Positions 1-5,026 of a stretch of DNA of 5,026 nt are shown here, piece after piece (position 1 is the stretch's first letter; each line of letters starts with the position of its first letter). The notes under the pieces were generated by a model that saw nothing but the letters and a program-made list of their open reading frames with translations, searched no databases and was not told the DNA's origin. The DNA is from an uncultured Anaerosacchariphilus sp. (GTDB taxonomy: Bacteria; Bacillota; Clostridia; Lachnospirales; Lachnospiraceae), in assembly GCA_934402125.1 (NCBI GenBank), contig CAKRTY010000142.1:1-5026 (forward strand), read 5' to 3'. The position numbers were made by a program, and so were the translations under genes.

Positions 1-148
1 GCTCAAAGGTAAAATCCCGGTCTTTTTCATGGCGTTTTCTTACATATTCTTCCAGGTCTGCAATGGGCGTCTCCTCGATAAAGACGTCCCGCATCTGATT
101 ATTGGCACATTCATTAAAAATCTCGTGAACAACCTCGTACTCTTTCAT
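1..148 (-). CDS. Small uncharacterised protein, N-terminal part (runs off left edge)
   Basis: Reading the minus strand from the ATG at 148 gives 49 codons with no stop before the window edge, beginning MKEYEVVHEIFNEC and continuing with NQMRDVFIEE. A GAGAGG ribosome site lies 9 nt before the ATG. The gene starts 22 bp after the stop of the membrane-protein gene, so it is probably the next gene of the same transcript. The visible part is hydrophilic and highly charged, with no signal peptide or membrane segment, so a cytoplasmic protein is expected. I recall similar short proteins starting MKEYxVVHEIFN in Lachnospiraceae, all annotated as hypothetical; this is memory, not a search. The function is unknown and the length cannot be judged because the 3' end is missing. 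Two Met codons are available (1 and 19); the first is chosen for its ribosome site. Confidence 0.8.
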   Translation of the reverse strand, partial: MKEYEVVHEIFNECANNQMRDVFIEETPIADLEEYVRKRHEKDRDFTFE

Positions 149-157
149 TTCTGACAA

Positions 158-163
158 CCTCTC
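158..163 (-). promoter_or_regulatory. Ribosome binding site of the small protein gene
   Basis: The minus strand reads GAGAGG here, 9 nt before the ATG at 148, inside the 22-bp gap after the TAA at 171-173. It supports that ATG as the start. Confidence 0.6.
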
Positions 164-170
164 TTTCGCT

Positions 171-2075
171 TTAATACGGCGGCCTGATATTCGGAATGCA
201 GTAAAACGCAAAGGAATACAGGGACAACAGCGCCGCAGCCGCCAGCACCAGCTGGAACCATTTTTTCTGTGAAACCTCCGGCTTCAGGGCCGCGGCGTGG
301 GCGGCAAAAATCAGCACCGGTACCATGTAACGCCCCTGAGCCTGATAATCGATAAACCAGGCATTGTAGATCAGAAGCCCGTAGGAGACAAATGCCGAGA
401 AGAACAGAAGCCCAAGCTTCACCTTCCGCTCTCCGTGACCCTTTTCCCGGATCACAGCCCCACAGCAGCCGACGAGATAAATCACATACAGCCCGCCCAT
501 CAGCAGCACATACCAGTCGGGACTTGGGAACTGAAGACTTCCATAGGTCCCCACGAAGGAACGGAAGGTCGTCTTGTGAAGTCCCATATGGAACAGCAGC
601 TCGGAAAGGGTAACGCCCTTGCCATAGAGATTGAAGGCCGAGCTCTGCTCCGAAGGCTGAGATGCCGGATTCAGCTTCGGAATCGCAATCTACTCCTGCA
701 GCTCCACCAGAACCCGGTGACGATGGATTCCATAATGTAAAAGCTCCGGAATATACCGGATTCCCAGGAACACCAGGGCAAGGCCCGCTACCCACAGATA
801 GCTGATAAACCGCTTTTTCCTTTCCTCCACAGGCGCTGAGCACAAATCCACCAGCAGCATACAGAAGGCGTAGATGGCAAACACATAGAAGTTCTGCTTG
901 GCCATAAAAATATTAGAAAAGAGGAAGCCAAGAAGCAGAATTCTCCACCAGTCCGCCCTTTTCGCTCCACGGCTACAGAGCTTCTGCAGCATACTGTCCG
1001 GCCTTGCCACCTGATACAATACCAGCGCACCCACCGCGTAATCCATGGCGTCAGAAGTACAATAGGTATAGAGATACCAGATCTGCGGCGTCAGGAACAT
1101 GACGGCCAGCAGCCAGCGGTTCTTCTTCAGATTGCAGAAAATCAGATAAAAGAGGCCTGCCGCCATCAAGACGCTGAACAGACGGACCGCATGTTCAAAG
1201 GTAAAAGGCCTTGCGACCTGAGCCGCCAGGATATAAAAGAGATTCAGCTCCGTAAGACGCGCGGTACCAAATACGGAATAGGCCGCCATTTCCAGCTCCC
1301 TGGCATCCGGAATTTTCCAATGGGTGATATAATACTGCACCGAATAGACAGCCTCTGATTCATCCGGATTCACCATATCCGATCCCACAAAAGCTCCGGT
1401 CAGAATCAAAGCCAGCGCCGCAAGCCCTGCCAGGTAAAACAGGGTATCCACGACCAGGAAAAACCGGTTCTCTCTCTTTTTCCAGATTTGCCGCACATAG
1501 AATTCTGCCGCAGCCCAGAGCGCCAGAAGCAGGGGAAGCAGGTAAAAGACTCCCGTACGGGCATAGCGCCCTGCTATCTCCCGGTAAAAGCTCCGGAAAG
1601 CCTCTGTGGTCAGAAGCTGGGAATCCTCTCCTGTAATATAGAGTCCCAGGGAACCTGTATCCGTTTCGTACATCTCCACCTGTTCATTGGGCGTAAAAGA
1701 AGCGAAAAGCGCTTCTCCCGACAGCTCTCCCGCATAAAATCCGTTGATAAAAAACGCGATATCCTTAATCCGGATCTCATCGTCCAGGTTGTAATCGATG
1801 GGATCCAGCCGTTTCAGGGTCTTCCCGTCCCTCCACCGGATATCCCAGAAAAAGAACCGGGCCTCCCCCGTCTTCCTGTCCGCGTTTTTTACGCTGTTCG
1901 CGCCCAGATTTTCCGTCGGGGAAGCAAATATCTTACAGTGATGGCCCGCCGTGTAATCTTCTTTTTCAAAATCCACACGTAGCTCGGTAAGCACCAGGGG
2001 CGGATGCAGAAGAAAGCCTGCCAGCACCAGAAGCAGCGCCAATGGCTTCCACCATTTTTTCAGCCACATTTTCAT
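171..2075 (-). pseudogene. DUF2142/GT-C-like polytopic membrane protein, interrupted by in-frame TAG
   Basis: One reading frame of 634 codons runs from the ATG at 2075 to the TAA at 171-173, broken only by a TAG at codon 462 (690-692). By eye it has about 14 membrane segments: residues 9-30, then a roughly 140-residue extracytoplasmic domain, 173-192, 204-230, seven or so more up to 444, a large loop (about 445-520), then four more between 521 and 626. An acidic NPDE motif (236-239) follows the third segment, where GT-C and DUF2142 proteins carry catalytic or conserved acids. A QGRYMVP motif (580-586) near the end matches the QGRY motif I associate with DUF2142. The likely role is sugar transfer or envelope glycan assembly from a lipid-linked donor; this is inference. 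The stop falls in the last large loop and would remove the final four segments and QGRY. The start is supported by GAGGAG 6 nt upstream, 18 bp after the VWA gene. The part after the stop still reads as a family-like protein, so the lesion is recent, a sequence error, or read through. Confidence 0.75.
690..692 (-). other. In-frame amber codon within the membrane-protein gene
   Basis: The minus strand reads CTG CAG GAG TAG ATT GCG ATT. Codon 462 is TAG, and the same frame then stays open for 172 codons (IAIPKLNPASQPSEQ, then a membrane-protein tail). No frame change is needed to join the halves. A single C-to-T change from CAG (Gln) would produce it; AAG, GAG or TGG are other one-step ancestors. 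The next base is A and there is no obvious readthrough signal after it. Confidence 0.85.
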
Positions 2076-2081
2076 ATCAAA

Positions 2082-2087
2082 CTCCTC
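2082..2087 (-). promoter_or_regulatory. Ribosome binding site of the membrane-protein gene
   Basis: The minus strand reads GAGGAG, 6 nt before the ATG at 2075, within the 18-bp gap after the VWA gene stop. This is the strongest ribosome site in the window and fixes the start of the interrupted membrane-protein gene. Confidence 0.75.
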
Positions 2088-2093
2088 GCCTTT

Positions 2094-3887
2094 TTACTGT
2101 GCCGTATCGTCCAACTGCCGTTTTAGATAGATTCCTACCACACTGGAAAAATTCATAATGTTACGGATATAAGCAAAATCCTTACCGAAAATCCGCCGTT
2201 CCGCCTGTAAATCCTGTTCCTCTCCGGCAAAGACGCCCAGCACGGAGATTCCCTCCGCCCGCACTTTTCTCACCTCGGAAGCTGTATCCCGCACTGCGTA
2301 ATCTCCCGCATAGGGCATGGGATTCTTACTGTTCGGACGGTTCACAATAATATCATTGGGCCGTCCGTCGCTTAAGACAATCAGAACCTTATTTTCCTCC
2401 GGACGATCCCGCAGGCTTGCCGCTGCCGCCCGGATAGCCAGGCCATCCCGGTTGTTAGAGGAGGCGTGGAATTCAAAAATCCGCTTGTTGGCCTCTTTTG
2501 GGTCATCGTAGTCCCGGTACCTCTGCATGACCGTGTAATCCCAGAAGGTACAAAAGCCCATGACCCGGTGGGGGATCTGTACGTTGCTCAGGGCCTCGCT
2601 GATAATATAGCCCTGCAGGGCCACCAGGCTCTGACGGCTTCTCTGGGAGCCGGAGGCGTCGATGAGCACATGCACCACAAACTCGGAGCTGTCCTTTTTC
2701 AAAACCCGTTCAAAAAGCTTCTTATCCCGGCTCCGTCCAAGCTTCCAGAGACGGGCAGGCACAATATCGCCATACTCGCTGCGCACCGTTTCCCGCTCGC
2801 TCCGGGCCACCAGGGCACGGCGCAGGGTATCAGTCAGGTGCTCAATATTTCTCCGGGCCACACGGGTGTAGTGGCCGTATTCCCGGAGATTTTCACTCCT
2901 GGCCCTCCTTGCGTACTCCGACTGGTAATTTTTCTTTACCATATTGGAAAGGATGCCATCGGTAAAATACAGGCTACAGTCCGCATGGGCGCCGCGGCAG
3001 ATACTACGGTTCAGTCGGGCCTGCTCGCCCTCACTCAGATAGGACCTGCCGTAGTTCAGCTCCATGTAGGAATACATCTTGGCTGCCGCCTCCGCGTCCA
3101 CCAGCACGCGCTTCATGCGGCTTTCCCGCTTTTCCTCCTGCTCTGTGGGCACTTCCCCGGTCTGGGTTACCGCCTGGTTCACCTGATTCAGTACCTGGGT
3201 CAGCTCCTCTTCCTTCGCTTCCTCCTCCAGATAATCCTTCCAGCTGAATTCCTTCAGTTCCTCCATGGTCACAGCCAGCACCTTGGCCAGATCTCCATGA
3301 TTTTTTTCAAAATAAGGATCCACTAACCAGTTGTAAAGCTTATCGGTCACCCGGATAATCTCCATGGTATCATAGGTATCCTCAAGCTCTGCCAGAAGAT
3401 CCAGCACCTGACGCATCCGGGCCTGTTCATGGCTCACCGCTCCCCGGACCGCCTGCTGCATTACGCAGATCTTAATCTGTCCCAGATAATAGGAGGCCAG
3501 TCTGGTAAAATCGTATTCCAGCAGATCGGAAAAGGCCTTCTTCCGGATCTCCTGCACGCCCTTACGCTCCGCGCTGATTTTTCTGTACACCGCGCTGTCC
3601 ACCGCAAGCTGGGCCACATTCGTCAGCGCCTGCTCGTCCGCTCCGTAATACAGCTTCTTCACCAGATACAGGCCAAAGGCATTCCGGTCAAAATACCGGG
3701 AAAAGGCCCCCTGCTTCACCGCGTCATAGAGGGACACCCAGGGGGAACGGGCAAAGGAGACGGTATCCAGCTTGATATTCTCCCCATAGTTCCCGCTGAC
3801 CGTCCAGTACAGATTCCGGATACGGTTCTCTATCTCATACTGATTTTCATCAAAATAATCCTCACTGAGGGTTTCCTGTTCCTTCAT
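2094..3887 (-). CDS. NorD-like VWA-domain protein, partner of the MoxR ATPase
   Basis: This 597-residue soluble protein has a long, mainly helical N-terminal region (1 to about 395) and a C-terminal von Willebrand A domain (about 402-592). The MIDAS metal site is visible as DASGS (D410, S412, S414) after a hydrophobic strand, with NNRDG (478-482) and LSDGRPND (505-512, D507) as the later loops. The NRDG and SDGxPxD pattern is what I associate with NorD/CobT-type VWA proteins. An acidic, Gln-rich stretch (about 219-256) looks like a flexible linker. There is no signal peptide or membrane segment, so it acts in the cytoplasm. In known systems the VWA protein is the adaptor that links a hexameric MoxR-type ATPase to its client (NorD with NorQ, CbbO with CbbQ). 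The ATPase gene lies 10 bp upstream, which supports that pairing. The client is not visible here, so naming it norD would overreach. The start is the ATG at 3887, with GAGG 4 nt upstream. Confidence 0.9.
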   Translation of the reverse strand: MKEQETLSEDYFDENQYEIENRIRNLYWTVSGNYGENIKLDTVSFARSPWVSLYDAVKQGAFSRYFDRNAFGLYLVKKLYYGADEQALTNVAQLAVDSAVYRKISAERKGVQEIRKKAFSDLLEYDFTRLASYYLGQIKICVMQQAVRGAVSHEQARMRQVLDLLAELEDTYDTMEIIRVTDKLYNWLVDPYFEKNHGDLAKVLAVTMEELKEFSWKDYLEEEAKEEELTQVLNQVNQAVTQTGEVPTEQEEKRESRMKRVLVDAEAAAKMYSYMELNYGRSYLSEGEQARLNRSICRGAHADCSLYFTDGILSNMVKKNYQSEYARRARSENLREYGHYTRVARRNIEHLTDTLRRALVARSERETVRSEYGDIVPARLWKLGRSRDKKLFERVLKKDSSEFVVHVLIDASGSQRSRQSLVALQGYIISEALSNVQIPHRVMGFCTFWDYTVMQRYRDYDDPKEANKRIFEFHASSNNRDGLAIRAAAASLRDRPEENKVLIVLSDGRPNDIIVNRPNSKNPMPYAGDYAVRDTASEVRKVRAEGISVLGVFAGEEQDLQAERRIFGKDFAYIRNIMNFSSVVGIYLKRQLDDTAQ

Positions 3888-3891
3888 TCTG

Positions 3892-3895
3892 CCTC
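3892..3895 (-). promoter_or_regulatory. Ribosome binding site of the VWA gene
   Basis: The minus strand reads GTGAGGC in the 10-bp gap between the ATPase stop and the VWA ATG. GAGG lies 4 nt before the ATG, slightly close. The short gap suggests translational coupling between the two genes. Confidence 0.5.
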
Positions 3896-3897
3896 AC

Positions 3898-4815
3898 TTA
3901 AAATAATTCGCTTCCGGTCCATTCCTCCGGAATCCGGGTCATAACGATATCGCCGACAATCTCCTTCTCAAAGATATCGAAGCTCTTATTGGTAATTCCC
4001 ATGGTAACGGCCGCTCTGGGGGTAAGCCCGCAGCGCACCGTCTTCATGGCTCCGATCATACCACGCAGATCCAGTGGCTTTGTGGATATCTCGCTGTTCT
4101 GGGCCTTGGTCTGCAGATCGAGGAAGAGTCCGGCAAAGGCCCGGATTCCTTCTTCCTTTGCGTCCGGAAAATTGGCCCGCAGAATCAGAAGCAGGGTTTC
4201 CTCGGTCAGAGCCGGCATATCAATCACCAGAAACCGGGATACCAGCGCCTCGTTCAGCTCCCTGGTTCCCGCGTAGCCGTAATTCATGGTTCCGATAAAG
4301 CGGGTGGCCGGATGAAGCTCTATCTTGTCATAGCCCGGCACATCAATGAGCCGCCGGTAGTCCAGTGTCGCGTGAAGCACGGAAACCGCGTCATTTTTCG
4401 CCATATTGATCTCATCAAAGACGCCGAAGCCGCCGTTCTCGGCGCACTGGCATACGGGTCCCTTACGAAGGCGTACCTCGTTGTCCACAAAGGTATCCGT
4501 TCCGATCAGAGAGCTACTGTCTGTATTCACATTAAAAGAGATATTGTAGGAGGGGCGGCCAAAAACCCAGGCCAGGTTTTCCGCCAGGATATTTTTTCCC
4601 GTAGCCTTGGAGCCCGAAAGCAGTACATTTTCTCCCTGCAGAAGGGCCGCTATGGCCATCTCCAGAATCTCTTTTCCATAAAATGGAACAGGCGGCTTCG
4701 CCACCCGGTTTTTTACCGACTCTTCGACCGGGTACTTCTCCCGGAATTTCTCCACCTCGCGGATCAGCAGCGGATTTACCTTCTGTTCTTCCAGATATTC
4801 TAATTCTCTCATCAT
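3898..4815 (-). CDS. MoxR-family AAA+ ATPase (NorQ/CbbQ-like)
   Basis: This 305-residue protein, typical in size for MoxR ATPases, uses ATP hydrolysis to remodel a client, normally as a ring with a VWA partner. Motifs in order: Walker A GSKATGKN (68-75), Walker B GVFDE (131-135, with D134 and E135), sensor 1 GTMN (175-178, N178), an arginine-finger region NEALVSRF (188-195, R194), and a sensor 2 region PLDLRG (247-252, R251). The NTDSSSLIGTDTF segment (97-109) matches the conserved stretch after Walker A where MoxR proteins bind and engage clients. The usual Thr/Ser after the Walker A lysine is Asn75 (codon AAT); I recall GKN in Firmicutes relatives, so this may be a subfamily trait. The protein is cytoplasmic, with no membrane segment. 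It lies 17 bp after the HAD gene and 10 bp before the VWA gene. Two adjacent ATGs (4815, 4812) could start it; AAGGA is 4 nt from the first and 7 nt from the second, so the second may be the true start. Magnesium chelatase and CobS are less likely because no chelatase subunit is nearby. Confidence 0.92.
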   Translation of the reverse strand: MMRELEYLEEQKVNPLLIREVEKFREKYPVEESVKNRVAKPPVPFYGKEILEMAIAALLQGENVLLSGSKATGKNILAENLAWVFGRPSYNISFNVNTDSSSLIGTDTFVDNEVRLRKGPVCQCAENGGFGVFDEINMAKNDAVSVLHATLDYRRLIDVPGYDKIELHPATRFIGTMNYGYAGTRELNEALVSRFLVIDMPALTEETLLLILRANFPDAKEEGIRAFAGLFLDLQTKAQNSEISTKPLDLRGMIGAMKTVRCGLTPRAAVTMGITNKSFDIFEKEIVGDIVMTRIPEEWTGSELF

Positions 4816-4819
4816 TTCA

Positions 4820-4824
4820 TCCTT
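4820..4824 (-). promoter_or_regulatory. Ribosome binding site of the MoxR ATPase gene
   Basis: The minus strand reads TAAGGATGAAATGATG. AAGGA is 4 nt before the ATG at 4815 and 7 nt before the ATG at 4812; the second spacing is closer to normal. The two choices differ by one Met only. Confidence 0.55.
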
Positions 4825-4832
4825 ATTTTTTA

Positions 4833-5026
4833 TTATCCCAGTTCCTTAATATAGGATACCAGCTCGTCAAAATGCCGGATCACCTTGTATTCCCCGGGCT
4901 GCAGCGACGGATTTTCCGGCAAAGGTCTTTCCTTGGCCCGATACCACACCGGATGCATACCGGCTGCTCCCGGCCCTGCCACATCCTTTTTAAAGGTATC
5001 GCCTACAAATACCAGCTCCTCCGGGC
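4833..5026 (-). CDS. HAD-family hydrolase, C-terminal fragment (runs off right edge)
   Basis: The minus strand from the right edge reads 63 complete codons to a TAA at 4833-4835; the N-terminus lies outside the window. The visible part begins PEELVFVGDTFKKDVAGPGA and continues AGMHPVWYRA. A hydrophobic strand followed by GDTxxxDVxGPxxAGM is the motif IV region of haloacid dehalogenase hydrolases, whose acidic residues hold the catalytic Mg2+; the following AGMHPVWY strand is the usual continuation in HAD subfamily IA proteins (phosphoglycolate phosphatase and YjjG-like). The tail FDELVSYIKELG is the usual closing helix. Such enzymes dephosphorylate small phosphometabolites in the cytoplasm; the substrate cannot be told because the cap domain and motif I are missing. 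It is the first visible gene of the block, 17 bp ahead of the ATPase gene. Confidence 0.85.
   Translation of the reverse strand, partial: PEELVFVGDTFKKDVAGPGAAGMHPVWYRAKERPLPENPSLQPGEYKVIRHFDELVSYIKELG

Noticed and set aside
171..587. A separate 138-residue membrane protein starting at Met 587
   Set aside because: There is no ribosome site before 587, and the 34 codons between the TAG and this Met read in frame as family-like sequence, so it is the tail of the interrupted gene.
690..692. Reassignment of TAG as a sense codon in this genome
   Set aside because: Only one in-frame TAG occurs in about 1,600 codons of supported genes, whereas a recoded genome should show more. The all-TAA stops (four cases) are too few to argue the other way.
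145..843. A 232-codon open frame on the minus strand overlapping the membrane-protein gene and its TAG
   Set aside because: It is in another frame of the same region, rich in Gly, Ser, Cys and Arg with no family-like pattern, and it runs through sequence better explained by the membrane protein. It does not bridge the two halves; those are already in the same frame.
2466..3326. A 286-codon open frame on the plus strand, and several shorter ones (for example 3429-3944, 1488-1982, 4312-4803)
   Set aside because: They lie antisense to well-supported genes, show no recognisable domain or ribosome site, and look like codon-bias shadows.
3898..4815. Identity as magnesium chelatase BchI/ChlI or cobaltochelatase CobS
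   Set aside because: The ATPase and VWA domains resemble these complexes in general, but no large chelatase subunit or tetrapyrrole gene is nearby and the motif spacing fits MoxR/NorQ better.
4813..4820. A two-codon ATG AAA TGA mini-ORF overlapping the ATPase start
   Set aside because: Its ATG overlaps the ribosome site itself, and such short matches are expected by chance in an AT-rich leader.

Overview
The window is a densely packed, single-direction block. All five genes are read on the minus strand, so they run from right to left in these coordinates. Protein style (a Walker A ending in GKN in a MoxR-type ATPase, a NorD-like VWA partner, a DUF2142-like membrane protein), AGGAG-type ribosome sites, TAA stops and roughly balanced base composition suggest a gut-type Clostridia, most likely Lachnospiraceae. 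That assignment rests on remembered family resemblance; there is no rRNA or other marker here.

Layout in transcription order: (1) 5026-4833, the C-terminal end of a HAD-family hydrolase; (2) 4815-3898, a MoxR-family AAA+ ATPase; (3) 3887-2094, a 597-residue protein with a C-terminal VWA/MIDAS domain, resembling NorD (nitric oxide reductase activation protein); (4) 2075-171, a large polytopic membrane protein of DUF2142/GT-C type, interrupted in frame by an amber TAG at 690-692; (5) 148-1, the start of a small uncharacterised protein that runs off the left edge. Gaps between genes are 17, 10, 18 and 22 bp, each with a plausible ribosome site. There is no room for obvious promoters or terminators, so the block is probably co-transcribed, with its promoter outside the window. 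No gene-free stretch exceeds 25 bp.

The functional core is the MoxR ATPase plus VWA pair. In characterised relatives (NorQ/NorD, CbbQ/CbbO) such pairs remodel or activate a metalloenzyme or another target. No nitric oxide reductase or Rubisco is visible here, so the client is unknown. The downstream membrane protein looks like a glycosyltransferase-like envelope protein, and its co-transcription may only be positional. The clearest anomaly is the single in-frame TAG in that gene: downstream coding continues in the same frame with family-like sequence, so it is a recent nonsense mutation, a sequence error or, less likely, a readthrough site. I found no mobile element, CRISPR array, tRNA/rRNA, riboswitch or notable repeat.
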